From contig DBPW01000003.1 in NCBI GenBank assembly GCA_002305015.1, forward strand, positions 1 to 63,364: a stretch of 63,364 nucleotides of DNA, given 5' to 3'. Numbering within the stretch: the first letter of the stretch is position 1; each line of letters starts with the position of its first letter. The DNA comes from Bacteroidales bacterium UBA1410 (GTDB taxonomy: Bacteria; Bacteroidota; Bacteroidia; Bacteroidales; Dysgonomonadaceae). The notes beneath the pieces were generated by a model. That model was not told the origin of the DNA and did not search any database. It saw nothing but the letters and a program-made list of their open reading frames with translations. The position numbers were made by a program, and so were the translations under genes. Shown one piece after another: positions 8,384 through 18,247 of this stretch.

Positions 8384-9529
8384 TTATTGTATTTCAATTT
8401 TCAAAGGTTCAACCATTTTATTTTTCTGCATTTTTAAATAGGCAATCCACGCATCAAATGTATCAAATCCGGCTTTACTCCATCCACCACCCGCATAATA
8501 GACGTATTCCGAACCGGGTTTGTAACTATTAATTCCCAACAAATGTCCTTGAGAAACCTTAACAGACAAAAAGCCCCGTGGATTAATAACACCCGTGTAA
8601 ATAATTCCGTTAACACTGTCTTCGGGTAATTTATATGCCATTATTCCGTTTTTTGTATCTACAAACGTTTCCTCTTTACTGTCTTGTACCATCACAATCC
8701 CGGTTGCCACCTGTATCTCCGAAACCGTACTATCGGTAGTAAATATATTTTTAACCTGATTGAGATGACTATAAGCATCGAGCGAAATGAGGCGTGTTTC
8801 GACTACTTCCTTTCCACCGGCATCATAGGGTTTATACTTTAACCGAAAAGAAATGCGCAACGGTCCCTGATCCAAGATTTCATAGGCGGTAAAGTTACGT
8901 CCCAGACACAACGTATCGTTTACATAGGGTGCCGTCATACCTAATCCGAGTGTTCTTCCTACTTTATACATATCTAACCCTTCACCATGATCTTCGTGAT
9001 AAGAAGCAATACCTGCAAGATCATTTTTATACCATTTGTCGATAACCAGCGAATCGGTTCTTTTAACCCAAAAATCCATACCGTTGCTGATTTCGCCTGT
9101 AGCTTCCAATGCCGGGCCGTAAATCCTGAAAGCCACACGATTATTTTCCCATGCAAAATCGTCCTTCCGTTCGGGAACAAAACGTCCGTAAACCATTGGA
9201 GCAAACGTTTGTGGTTCGCCCTTTTTTATCTCGTATATTGCCCTATTCCCTGCTTCAACATCGGCAAGAAATATTAATTTTAGATTTTTGCCTGTTCCTT
9301 CAGTTATAATCTGATAGGGAATTTGTTGACCAACGCTGTCTAAAACAATGATTTTTTGATTGTCTGTTAACGATAATTTTTGATAAATACTATCCCACGG
9401 AATCTCAACCATTTCGTGTTGACGATCAAACGAAGAAGAATTGGTTACCGTAACAATAACCACTGACTCTTTTTTATTGCATGACGCAAGAATTCCCAAT
9501 AAACAAAAAAGGATAACGAATCGTTTCAT
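8384..9529 (-). CDS. DUF4861 lipoprotein in the uronate operon
   Basis: A 381-residue protein with a lipoprotein signal peptide: MKRFVILFCLLGILASC, lipid cysteine at residue 17. The rest looks like a beta-sandwich with no membrane segments and fits the DUF4861 family. Its function is not established to my knowledge. It sits inside the kdu operon, 10 nt after kduD and 1 nt before kdgK, and must be coexpressed with cytoplasmic uronate enzymes although it is exported and membrane-anchored. A role in handling uronate oligomers or unsaturated uronates in the periplasm or at the surface is a reasonable inference only. The ATG at 9529 is chosen because it begins the signal peptide; the longer frame to 9586 runs into kduD. 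Confidence 0.8.
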   Translation of the reverse strand: MKRFVILFCLLGILASCNKKESVVIVTVTNSSSFDRQHEMVEIPWDSIYQKLSLTDNQKIIVLDSVGQQIPYQIITEGTGKNLKLIFLADVEAGNRAIYEIKKGEPQTFAPMVYGRFVPERKDDFAWENNRVAFRIYGPALEATGEISNGMDFWVKRTDSLVIDKWYKNDLAGIASYHEDHGEGLDMYKVGRTLGLGMTAPYVNDTLCLGRNFTAYEILDQGPLRISFRLKYKPYDAGGKEVVETRLISLDAYSHLNQVKNIFTTDSTVSEIQVATGIVMVQDSKEETFVDTKNGIMAYKLPEDSVNGIIYTGVINPRGFLSVKVSQGHLLGINSYKPGSEYVYYAGGGWSKAGFDTFDAWIAYLKMQKNKMVEPLKIEIQ

Positions 9530-9539
9530 ATTCCATTTT

Positions 9540-10334
9540 TTAAGAAGGTTGCTTGCCAATATAAGCCAATATTCCACCATCGACATATAAGATATGCCCG
9601 TTCACAAAATTAGAAGCATCCGATGCCAGGAAAACAGCAGGACCTTTCAAATCCTCTGTAGTACCCCATCGGCCTGCAGGCGTCTTTGCAACAATAAATG
9701 CATCGAAAGGATGACGCGAGCCATCGGGCTGACGTTCGCGCAATGGGGCGGTCTGAGGTGTTTCTATATACCCCGGGCCAATACCGTTGCATTGGATGTT
9801 GTATTCACCGTACTCCGAGCAAATATTGCGCGTAAGCATCTTCAATCCACCTTTTGCTGCAGCATAAGCCGAAACGGTTTCACGGCCTAATTCGCTCATC
9901 ATCGAACAAATGTTGATGATTTTTCCGTGTCCTTTTCGAATCATCCCGGGAATCACTGCTTTGGAAACAATAAATGGTCCCACCAAATCTACATCGATTA
10001 CCTGGCGAAATTCTTCCGCTTTCATTTCTATCATGGGAATCCGCTTAATGATTCCTGCATTATTCACCAAAATATCGATTATGCCAATCTCTTTTTCGAT
10101 CTTGGCGATAAAATCATTTACGGCATTTTCGTCCGTCACATCACATACATACCCATGTGCTTCGATTCCTTGTTCTTTATAAGCGGCCAGCCCTTTATCT
10201 ACCAGTTCTTGATTAATGTCATTAAAAACAATAGTAGCACCTGCTTCTGCATATGCCGTTGCAATAGCAAAACCTATTCCGTAAGAAGCCCCTGTTATGA
10301 GAGCTATCTTTCCTTCTAATGAAAAATTTACCAT
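9540..10334 (-). CDS. kduD: 2-dehydro-3-deoxy-D-gluconate 5-dehydrogenase (SDR)
   Basis: KduD is an NAD(P)-dependent short-chain dehydrogenase that reduces 2,5-diketo-3-deoxygluconate, the product of KduI, to 2-keto-3-deoxygluconate. The 264-residue protein has the cofactor motif TGASYGIG (14-21), NNAG (91-94) and the catalytic set Ser144, Tyr157 and Lys161 (SAYAAAK). It ends in the usual tail, YVDGGILAY. The gene follows kduI by 24 nt. A related reading is gluconate 5-dehydrogenase, but the operon context favours KduD. Confidence 0.93.
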   Translation of the reverse strand: MVNFSLEGKIALITGASYGIGFAIATAYAEAGATIVFNDINQELVDKGLAAYKEQGIEAHGYVCDVTDENAVNDFIAKIEKEIGIIDILVNNAGIIKRIPMIEMKAEEFRQVIDVDLVGPFIVSKAVIPGMIRKGHGKIINICSMMSELGRETVSAYAAAKGGLKMLTRNICSEYGEYNIQCNGIGPGYIETPQTAPLRERQPDGSRHPFDAFIVAKTPAGRWGTTEDLKGPAVFLASDASNFVNGHILYVDGGILAYIGKQPS

Positions 10335-10358
10335 CTTCTTATATTTTTTCTGATTAAA

Positions 10359-11201
10359 TTATTTTAAATCCTCAATTTTCGAAAAATCCTGATCCCCATA
10401 ATCCAGATTCTCACCGGCCATCCCCCAAATGAAAGTATAATTGCATGTAGCAGCTGCCGAGTGAATCGACCATTCAGGCGATAAAACGGCTTGCTCGTTT
10501 TTCATCCAAATATGGCGCGTTTCCTGAGGTTCGCCCATAAAATGACATACCGCCTGACCTTCTTTTACTTCAAAATAGAAGTAAGCTTCCATTCGACGCG
10601 AATGCACATGTGCCGGCATCGTATTCCAAACACTCCCCGGCGCAAGCTCTGTCATTCCCATTTGCAACTGGCAAGTAGGAAGCACCTGATTAACGATCAT
10701 TTTATTGATTTTTCGATGATTTGAAGTTTCAAGTGACCCCATTTCTGCTACTACAGCATTGTCTTTAGTAATTTTTTTATCGGGATAATTGCGATGGGCA
10801 GTTGCCGAATTAAAATAAAATTTGGCAGGATTACCCGCATCCATACTCTCGAAATATACTTCTCTGTCGCCCGATCCAAGATACAACGCTTCTTTGTAAT
10901 CCAGTTCAAAAACGTCGTCACCGACTTTAACTTTTCCTTTTCCTCCCACATTATAAATCCCAATTTCTCTACTGTGAAGAAAAACCGGCTGCTTAAGAGG
11001 GTCGATGGCTTCGAGATGCAATGTTTCGTTAACAGGCATTGCCCCACCAACAATCATTCGATCATACATGGAATACACCATGTTCACTTCATCTTCCGAA
11101 AATACATTTTTTATCAGAAAATCTCTCCTCAATCTTTTTGTATCATACGATTTTGCATCTTCGGGATGCGCTGCATAACGTAATTCATAATTTGTTTTCA
11201 T
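10359..11201 (-). CDS. kduI: 5-keto-4-deoxyuronate isomerase
   Basis: KduI isomerises 5-keto-4-deoxyuronate, formed when unsaturated uronates from pectin, alginate or glycosaminoglycan lyases open their ring, to 2,5-diketo-3-deoxygluconate. The 280-residue protein has the family's cupin-like fold and its N-terminal segment (YELRYAAHPEDAKSYDT). The zinc-binding region PAHVHSRRMEAYFYFEV is seen, and the C-terminus (NLDYGDQDF) is also characteristic. It is the first gene of the operon. A palindromic operator candidate and a -7 element lie 93-130 nt upstream. Confidence 0.95.
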   Translation of the reverse strand: MKTNYELRYAAHPEDAKSYDTKRLRRDFLIKNVFSEDEVNMVYSMYDRMIVGGAMPVNETLHLEAIDPLKQPVFLHSREIGIYNVGGKGKVKVGDDVFELDYKEALYLGSGDREVYFESMDAGNPAKFYFNSATAHRNYPDKKITKDNAVVAEMGSLETSNHRKINKMIVNQVLPTCQLQMGMTELAPGSVWNTMPAHVHSRRMEAYFYFEVKEGQAVCHFMGEPQETRHIWMKNEQAVLSPEWSIHSAAATCNYTFIWGMAGENLDYGDQDFSKIEDLK

Positions 11202-11293
11202 AATCCATCGATTTTTATTTTAGATTTACCATTGAATACCATTTCAAACGTTTTTATAGGATGGCAGAGCGCCATTCTTCCCCATTGTCGATA

Positions 11294-11301
11294 CAAATAT
11301 A
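11294..11301 (-). promoter_or_regulatory. Predicted -7 element of the kdu operon (TATATTTG)
   Basis: The minus strand reads TATATTTG, a full match to TAnnTTTG. The predicted leader to the kduI ATG is about 85 nt. The 16-bp palindrome at 11316-11331 begins 14 bp upstream, over the -33 region. Confidence 0.6.
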
Positions 11302-11315
11302 TAATAAAAAACATT

Positions 11316-11331
11316 TTGTGCTCGAGCACAA
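11316..11331. promoter_or_regulatory. 16-bp perfect palindrome, candidate operator of the kdu operon
   Basis: TTGTGCTCGAGCACAA is its own reverse complement over all 16 bases. Its central CG dyad and length are typical of LacI-family sites, though GntR-type regulators are also possible. It overlaps the region where the -33 contacts would fall, a position suited to repression relieved by a uronate intermediate. No regulator gene is present nearby in the window. Confidence 0.65.
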
Positions 11332-11426
11332 GTGATAAATTTAACGAAATAAGAGTTTTAAAACAAGGTTTTAGCGAAATTTATTAAAACAAATATCAAA
11401 AGATTATTTTTGTAAAAAGAACCGAA

Positions 11427-13715
11427 TCAGAAAGGATACCCGATTGCAAAATGAAAAGCAAAATCCCGATTAAATTTCGGTTTGAATATTGTCCACCGCT
11501 GCCCTTCCGGTAATGCCGGATTGTGCGCTTTCATCCCAAAATCGAAACGAAGAAGCAAAAAATTAAGATTGAGTCGTAGCCCTATTCCGTAAGCCACTGC
11601 TAATTCTTTATAAAATTGATTCCACTTAAAAAAGCCACCTTGCTGTACTTCGTAATCTTTTATTGTCCAAATATTTCCGGCATCGACAAATGCGGCACAT
11701 TCAAACAATTTAGTGAGCGATCGTCGATATTCGATACTCATATCCAGCTTAATATCGCCGGTTTTATTCTCAAAATCGTAACCCACAGAATCCCGATTAT
11801 ATGTCCCGGGGCCTAATGTTCGCGTACTCCACCCTCTCACACTGTTCGCCCCTCCCGCAAAATATCGTTTTTCAAACGGCAACACAACCGAATTTCCATA
11901 AGGATAAGCCACACCTATAGCAAAATGGCCTGCAATCACATTCTTTTCGTCAATAGGTAAAGTAGGGGCGAAATCAAAATCTCCTTTCACATACTCGGCA
12001 TAAGGAATTCCCCATATCTCTTGACGTCCGTCTCTGTTTATTTTGCTTCCTCCCAAGGCACCCGCCAAACGAAACAAATAACCCGAAACCTCTATCCCCG
12101 AACGAATTCTAAAAGGATAGCGCGGAATATTATCAGAAGTCACGTTTGTGTAAGATATATTACATGAGGTGAGAGCGATGAGTTGATCTTCATAACTATA
12201 TCGAAGGATAGGATTGCTTTCGTCGCTCAGATACTCTTGCCGAAATTTCTCGGAAACCCAAGGCATACGAACATAATTGATATCAAGAGGTTCAAGAGAA
12301 TAGGCCAGTTTTCGATTAAAACTTGACCATTGCAAACGGGAAGAAAGATTTAAAAACTGCCGCAAATACTCGGGTCTTTTTTGAAAATTTGCGCCCAGCG
12401 AAAATTCGGTTGAACCCGAAAAGCGGTCTCTTATTCCGGAAAGCATAGAGGGTAACACTAAGTAGGGGATAGAAAAAAATGCCTCAGCTCCGTATTCGTA
12501 AAAACTTTGATCAACGAGATTAGAACTATCCGATGCCGTGATAAATTCGTAAGCTCCATTCAACCGAATCTGAAATTTTTCACCCCCTTTAAAAACATTT
12601 CGATGTTCGTACGTTAAATTAGTGGCAACCCCCAAATCACCGGCAGAGTTTGTTCCGTCAATCCCCCATTGCATATAATGCACATTACCGGGAATCAATG
12701 TAATATAGGTATCCAAAAAATTGGAATCGTTTGCAACACGAGGTGTTAAATTAATCAATGTCTGACTTACGGCTCCCAAACTATTTAATGAAGAATAAGT
12801 CCTTTCCACAATCCTTTCCGAATACAATCTCCCAGGTCGCAAAAACGTATTATGATAAATTGCCTGGGGCAATAAAAATCGGTCTTTAGCCGATACAATA
12901 TGTAAATTACGATATTTTAGCGTATCCACCAAACCGGATGTTGAACTATCATTAAGCAACTTGGCCTCAATACCATTAACTATCGTAACATTACCGATGT
13001 GATATGGCTTATAAAACATATCATCAGCAGGCTTATTCAAGCCTAGCGTCAGATCAACCTGATGATTTCCCACCGTAGTGTCAGCCAAGAAGTGAAAATT
13101 ATCCTTCGAAAAATTGAAATAACCTCTATTTCTGAGGGTTTTGGCCATATTTACCCTTCCTTTTTCCAACACTCCCAAATCAAAAATATCACCTTCTTTC
13201 GCAATATCGAGTTTTTTTTCCCTGGCCAAAATATAGTGGATAGTGCTATCCACCAATTGCAATGTGTTATCATAATGCAAAATACGATAAGGTTCATGAC
13301 CCATAACCTCATACGTTACATTGGCTTTTTTGTCTTTTTTTATAACAAAAGTATCTACTTCAGCTTTCAAATACCCTTTGTTGTTAAGTTCCATGCGAAT
13401 CTGCTCGGCAGAAATAGCCGTAAGACGCTCGCTATACAAAACAGGAGGTTCACCCCACTTCCGCAATTGGCGATCGATCCATGAGGAATCGTTTTCTGCA
13501 AGATTATATAAGTGTAAACGCACCCGGCCAAAAACAGGAACAGAAGAATTGGGCTTCTGACGCAAAAAAGATTTCAAATGCGACTCACTAACGGTTTTCG
13601 TGTCAGTATCGATATCAACCTTGTTCAGCAGATAACTTCCCTCCGGCACTCGCTTGGTTACATCGCAGGCAACCAACAAGAAAAAGACAAACAGACAAGG
13701 AATATATTTTTTCAT
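11427..13715 (-). CDS. tamL: TamL, BamA/TamA-like outer-membrane assembly lipoprotein
   Basis: A 762-residue Omp85-family protein of the Bacteroidota TamL type, the lipidated counterpart of TamA. It starts with a lipoprotein signal (MKKYIPCLFVFFLLVAC, Cys17). POTRA-like repeats cover roughly residues 25-330, and a 16-strand barrel ends GYPF with a terminal aromatic. The conserved barrel loop appears as KRYFAGGANSVRGWSTRTLGPG, containing the Omp85 VRGW motif. It lies 14 nt downstream of tamB on the same strand, and the two are known partners in moving envelope components across the periplasm. Start and end are clear. Confidence 0.88.
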   Translation of the reverse strand: MKKYIPCLFVFFLLVACDVTKRVPEGSYLLNKVDIDTDTKTVSESHLKSFLRQKPNSSVPVFGRVRLHLYNLAENDSSWIDRQLRKWGEPPVLYSERLTAISAEQIRMELNNKGYLKAEVDTFVIKKDKKANVTYEVMGHEPYRILHYDNTLQLVDSTIHYILAREKKLDIAKEGDIFDLGVLEKGRVNMAKTLRNRGYFNFSKDNFHFLADTTVGNHQVDLTLGLNKPADDMFYKPYHIGNVTIVNGIEAKLLNDSSTSGLVDTLKYRNLHIVSAKDRFLLPQAIYHNTFLRPGRLYSERIVERTYSSLNSLGAVSQTLINLTPRVANDSNFLDTYITLIPGNVHYMQWGIDGTNSAGDLGVATNLTYEHRNVFKGGEKFQIRLNGAYEFITASDSSNLVDQSFYEYGAEAFFSIPYLVLPSMLSGIRDRFSGSTEFSLGANFQKRPEYLRQFLNLSSRLQWSSFNRKLAYSLEPLDINYVRMPWVSEKFRQEYLSDESNPILRYSYEDQLIALTSCNISYTNVTSDNIPRYPFRIRSGIEVSGYLFRLAGALGGSKINRDGRQEIWGIPYAEYVKGDFDFAPTLPIDEKNVIAGHFAIGVAYPYGNSVVLPFEKRYFAGGANSVRGWSTRTLGPGTYNRDSVGYDFENKTGDIKLDMSIEYRRSLTKLFECAAFVDAGNIWTIKDYEVQQGGFFKWNQFYKELAVAYGIGLRLNLNFLLLRFDFGMKAHNPALPEGQRWTIFKPKFNRDFAFHFAIGYPF

Positions 13716-13729
13716 TTTTTCATCCCGGT

Positions 13730-16700
13730 TTACTTGTTCCCATCATCATTTTCATCTTTCCTCGCAAACCTGAATCGAAACAGATCACTAAACGTTTTCC
13801 CTTCTTTGGTGATAATTATCCCCACTCCTTGCGTAAAAGGCGCCCGTTTATAGTACCTTTCGTTTGCATGATTGTAGGCTCTAATCATAAGCCAATTGTT
13901 TATATCGTATTCTGCTTCAAATTCTCCGATAAATGTTTGTTGGCCGGCCAACGTCCCCACGTCTCCATAGCTCAAATTGGTGGTAATCCGCAATTTGTCA
14001 TTCAGTAATCGAGTTGAAACATCGACTCCCATCCGGATATTATCGAATTGAGTGCCGTTCGTTTCCAAATTGGTACTGATACTCCAATTGTCGCTCAAGG
14101 CACTGGCAAAAAGGGCATCCAACCCACTAGTCAACGCACTTGCAGCTACCGAAGTGAACATGGTATTACCGATGGCAACATCCGGAGTGTTTTCTGCAGG
14201 ATAAAAATTGCCGGTGGTTACCAAATAAGCAAATTGCCTGATCTTTGCTTCTTCTGTACTGATGAGGCTTTTCACTTTTTGCTGCACATCGGTTGAAGCT
14301 TCCGGCAATTCGATATCGTACCTGAGATTCATTTTTTGAAGGTTGCCCTGGATCTCGAGCAACGCATTAACGGGTACTCTTGTGGTTGGCAAATTAGAAT
14401 TGTAAGTAAAACTTTCACTCAACGTTGCTAAATTGGCATTCACCTGATTGTAAGCAACCACATTAAATTGAATATTTAGTGGATCACCCAAAAACGTCAG
14501 CGTACTCCCCTTGCGTAAATTAAAGTCGATGGACTTAAGACTTTGCAGATTATAATGTACTTTACCATCTTGAGCAACATATTCTCCATAAATACGGATT
14601 GGCGGATCAGCATTGGAAAGGTACATAACGTTCAACTTACCATTGCCGCTGATGGTGATGGCATCGCCTGTGGTGGGATTAATTAGCACTTTGATATCGA
14701 GTTGTGGATCCAACTCGATATTGCCACTGATGTTTATAGGAAATCCCGAAGATGTTTGCCCAACATTGCGCTTTTCATCTTCGGTTCTTCTAAGAAAACT
14801 CAGCGAATCGACTTCCTGAGGTGTGTTGATGTAAATAATTCCCCGATATTCGGAAGCAGAAGCCGTCTGCGGAAGTTCAATCGTCATCCGCGAACGACTC
14901 TCGTTCCATAAATTAACATCACCGTAAATACCTTGCGTTCCACCGATCAAACTAATATCGCCACTCAATTTCAAGTTGCCGTACACCATCATATCGGTTC
15001 GGCTCTCGTTGTTTAAAAGCAAAAAATCGTTTAATTTCATTCTCACCCGATACGACATACTTCCAAAGTCGGACTGCGTAAGTTCAAGATTCACTACAGC
15101 TGCATGCCCGTTATTGTCTCTCACGATCAGATTATCAAAACCGATATTGTTCCTGTTTACCTGAATCGTATCGGATATGCTATAGGTCACATTGGTTTGG
15201 GCCACTTTCATTATTCCATTGCTAATGCCGAGCCAACCATCGGTTAAAGGTTGAGACAATTTTCCTCCGATTTTTACTTCTGCATTTATTATACCCTCCA
15301 ATTCGCTGAAAATGGATCGCGCAAAAGGTTGAACCCATTCCAGAGGAAAAGTATCGATTTTAATGGCAACATCCATCGAATCTTTTTTTCCTGTAGGAAT
15401 AAAACCGGCAACATCAAGATACTTATACTCATTATTCATTAAAAAAGCATTCAAATTTAACCCGGCTTTCAGTTTATCCCATACGCCATTAACCCATAAT
15501 GTGCCAATCGTATCGTTATGCAATTGAATATTGTCTATTCTGAAATCTTTTGTAAATAATTCCGGCTCGCGCAATGCCTGAGAAAGAATAATTTCGCCAT
15601 TTAATAATCCTTTTATATTGGAAATATTAAAAGCAGTCAACAAATTGGCCAATTCGGTATTATGAAAAAAAACGCGGATGCTGTCTTCCCGATTTTTCGA
15701 AGCAATTCCTCCGATTCCCATCAGCAACATTCCTCCCTGTGAAAGAACAAAATCATTAACCACTATAGAATCTTTTGCATAAATGACGGTAGCAGGATGA
15801 ATGTTGATAGTTTGTTTGTTAAACAAAATATCGGTTGGAAATATACGGATATTGGCCATAAAATTTTCTTCATTTTGACGAAGGAAATTCAAGGCAACTT
15901 GCATTTCACCATTCGCATCGGTAACATTATTCCGGATATCGAAAAAAAGTCGGTTCATTACCGAATCGAGCTCTGCTTCCGAATTTAGCCTCACATTGAT
16001 ATAGCCGTCGTTTTGTACCAGATAACTATTCACATTGACATCAATTCCGTCGGAAAGCGTATTTTTCAAAACGATTTTGGATTCTCTTATGTCGTTTTTA
16101 CCGAACATCAATCGGGGCAAATAAGCATTCAGTTGAAAAACATTTTGCTTAGTCATATCCACCATTCCGGTAATAGATGCCGGTTCTACGTTATAAAATG
16201 GCAATGAGAGAGCATAACAAAGATCTTCGGTATTTTTTATAGAAACATGAAAACGAAAGCTATTGGCTAAGCTATCGATGGTATTTTTATTTTCCGGAAG
16301 TTCAATAAGCGATGGTAAATGATGATGTAGAGCAATCATAAATTCGTTTCCGAGGGTAGAAAAACGATATTTCCCGGCGATTTCCGCTTCGAGAAACGAA
16401 GAGATCAACCGCATCTCCTTTCCCGAAGTAGAAGAGCTGTCCGTTGCTTGAAGATAAATAGAACCGGGATTATAAATAAAATTATCGTCATACAACGACA
16501 AGTTGTCAATCGTCACCGCTCCAACCAAATCATCCATCGTCAAGCCGGCCAAATGTCCCTCGATATCTGCCGAAAGATAAGGATTTTCCCAACCCTTTCG
16601 GGTAAACAAGGGAGCCAAATACAATTTCCCGATAGTTCCTGCGAGACTAATTTCTTTTTCATTTCCAAAACTAAAATCGGCAGTAAGATCCAATTTGTTT

Positions 16701-18100
16701 TGTTCGGAATCGGTAAAAATCTTTGCTTTCACCCTTTTATCGGAATACATTCCGTCGAGCTGCACATTTTCATACCGATATTCTTTGTACAAAAAAGATA
16801 CAATGGCACTATCTGCAGCCACCATAATAGGGCTGCCTTCTTTTTTCTGTACACGCGTATTTGTTTTTAAGGAAACATGATTTATCCCCGGTTTTTCTCC
16901 TATAATATTAGCCAATAAGATATTGTTTGTACTAACAGCTGTTTCGAACAAAAAATTCTTGAAATTCTTATCTCCACCACCGACACCCGATAAAACCACA
17001 TTTCCTTGAGTTGTAAAAACAATACCCTCATAATTAAATCTGCTCAATTTACCCTTTGCCGTAAGGTGCATGTCCATGTTTCCGGTTGCCTGCAATTGCT
17101 GCGGTGTTACATACTGAGGCGATCCAATACGGATAAACGCCTCAAGATCATCGGGAGAAAATTTCAATTTTCGGATATCGACGTTGATATCGGCACTGTT
17201 ATATTTGCTATAATCGGCAATCGATGCACGTATATCAATTTGTGTTTCGTCACCGTAAGTCGTAATCAGTTTTTTTACATTTATGGATGGTAGCTGTCCT
17301 TCTGCCTCGGTTTCAAGAGTAAACGATTTGGTAAGATGCGACAATCGGGGTGTAAAAAAGGCCATATCTTGCGGATCGATGAATTTGCTTTTTAGTTTAG
17401 CGGCAAATTTTTTCGCTTTGGTATCGTAGCCGGCATCGGAAATTTCCAAATCCGAATTATTTAAAACTATAGCTATCCGATCGCTCCAAAATTCGCTATT
17501 CTTGGAACGCACCTTCCCCTGAAAACGATTTACAGCTAATCCGCAATGCTCCTCAAATTGCAAGCTGTGCACACTCACCTCGAGTTTTTTTGCATCGATA
17601 GAGGGTGCGGCTATCCGCGCATTCAGATTTTTCACACGAATATGATGGGTATTAAATTTACCCGGCGTCTGGGGAGTCGACAATATCTCATAACTTAACG
17701 TACCGTTTTGAAGCTTTATATCTTGAAAATAGATACGGAAAGGATTTGGATTGGGTTTTTTGGGCTTATCGCTTTTGAAAGCATCAGGAAGAAACTGAAA
17801 GTTGTAAGGAGATGAAGGGGTTTCACGATATACGTTGGCGACAAAATTTTTCAGATTTATCGATTGCATCCCTAACTCGTTATGCAACAGATCTAAAAAA
17901 TTAGCCCTAATTGTCAAACTCTCGGCATACAATAAGGTATCTTGTTTTTGGTCTTCCAAATAAATATCCGCCAGCTCCACACGGTTGAAAAGTTTGATGC
18001 GTATTTTGCCGATAGAAACTTTAGTCTTGATAATGGGTTGAAGTTTTCCCAATGCAAAATCGGCAGCTCCTTTCTGCACCGCAGGAATGCTGAAAGTCAA
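13730..18100 (-). CDS. tamB: Translocation/assembly module protein TamB (start unresolved)
   Basis: TamB is a very long periplasm-spanning beta-taco protein anchored in the inner membrane. It works with TamL or TamA in outer-membrane assembly or lipid transfer. The visible frame has 1456 residues, beginning at a TTG. It is dominated by repeated short beta strands with AsmA-like features and ends in the conserved TamB domain (NIRMGVDVSTRLLNDKLRI and what follows). The N-terminal membrane helix is cut by that TTG: the same frame continues upstream as KKIVKILAYIVAAIICLNIL and stays open to a stop at about 18186. No ATG, GTG or other TTG occurs there. Start is therefore either a rare codon such as ATT or ATC, or a homopolymer indel at the A7 run. 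A -7-like element lies at 18213-18220. Confidence 0.85.
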   Translation of the reverse strand: MTFSIPAVQKGAADFALGKLQPIIKTKVSIGKIRIKLFNRVELADIYLEDQKQDTLLYAESLTIRANFLDLLHNELGMQSINLKNFVANVYRETPSSPYNFQFLPDAFKSDKPKKPNPNPFRIYFQDIKLQNGTLSYEILSTPQTPGKFNTHHIRVKNLNARIAAPSIDAKKLEVSVHSLQFEEHCGLAVNRFQGKVRSKNSEFWSDRIAIVLNNSDLEISDAGYDTKAKKFAAKLKSKFIDPQDMAFFTPRLSHLTKSFTLETEAEGQLPSINVKKLITTYGDETQIDIRASIADYSKYNSADINVDIRKLKFSPDDLEAFIRIGSPQYVTPQQLQATGNMDMHLTAKGKLSRFNYEGIVFTTQGNVVLSGVGGGDKNFKNFLFETAVSTNNILLANIIGEKPGINHVSLKTNTRVQKKEGSPIMVAADSAIVSFLYKEYRYENVQLDGMYSDKRVKAKIFTDSEQNKLDLTADFSFGNEKEISLAGTIGKLYLAPLFTRKGWENPYLSADIEGHLAGLTMDDLVGAVTIDNLSLYDDNFIYNPGSIYLQATDSSSTSGKEMRLISSFLEAEIAGKYRFSTLGNEFMIALHHHLPSLIELPENKNTIDSLANSFRFHVSIKNTEDLCYALSLPFYNVEPASITGMVDMTKQNVFQLNAYLPRLMFGKNDIRESKIVLKNTLSDGIDVNVNSYLVQNDGYINVRLNSEAELDSVMNRLFFDIRNNVTDANGEMQVALNFLRQNEENFMANIRIFPTDILFNKQTINIHPATVIYAKDSIVVNDFVLSQGGMLLMGIGGIASKNREDSIRVFFHNTELANLLTAFNISNIKGLLNGEIILSQALREPELFTKDFRIDNIQLHNDTIGTLWVNGVWDKLKAGLNLNAFLMNNEYKYLDVAGFIPTGKKDSMDVAIKIDTFPLEWVQPFARSIFSELEGIINAEVKIGGKLSQPLTDGWLGISNGIMKVAQTNVTYSISDTIQVNRNNIGFDNLIVRDNNGHAAVVNLELTQSDFGSMSYRVRMKLNDFLLLNNESRTDMMVYGNLKLSGDISLIGGTQGIYGDVNLWNESRSRMTIELPQTASASEYRGIIYINTPQEVDSLSFLRRTEDEKRNVGQTSSGFPINISGNIELDPQLDIKVLINPTTGDAITISGNGKLNVMYLSNADPPIRIYGEYVAQDGKVHYNLQSLKSIDFNLRKGSTLTFLGDPLNIQFNVVAYNQVNANLATLSESFTYNSNLPTTRVPVNALLEIQGNLQKMNLRYDIELPEASTDVQQKVKSLISTEEAKIRQFAYLVTTGNFYPAENTPDVAIGNTMFTSVAASALTSGLDALFASALSDNWSISTNLETNGTQFDNIRMGVDVSTRLLNDKLRITTNLSYGDVGTLAGQQTFIGEFEAEYDINNWLMIRAYNHANERYYKRAPFTQGVGIIITKEGKTFSDLFRFRFARKDENDDGNK

Positions 18101-18212
18101 AAAGAGCAGGATATTCAGGCAAATAATCGCTGCAACGATGTAGGCAAGTATTTTAACAATTTTTTTAGCGATAGCGCTTTTACTGTTTTAAAAAATTCCC
18201 CCTTTTAATTTG

Positions 18213-18220
18213 CAAGTATA
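18213..18220 (-). promoter_or_regulatory. Possible tamB -7 element (TATACTTG)
   Basis: The minus strand reads TATACTTG, one mismatch from TAnnTTTG, between queA and tamB. A transcript from here would begin near 18206 and run through an AAAGGGGG purine tract about 15-20 nt before the tamB membrane-helix codons. It is weak evidence for separate tamB transcription. Confidence 0.35.
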
Positions 18221-18247
18221 CGAAAAAATCGGCCAATTCCTTTGTTC

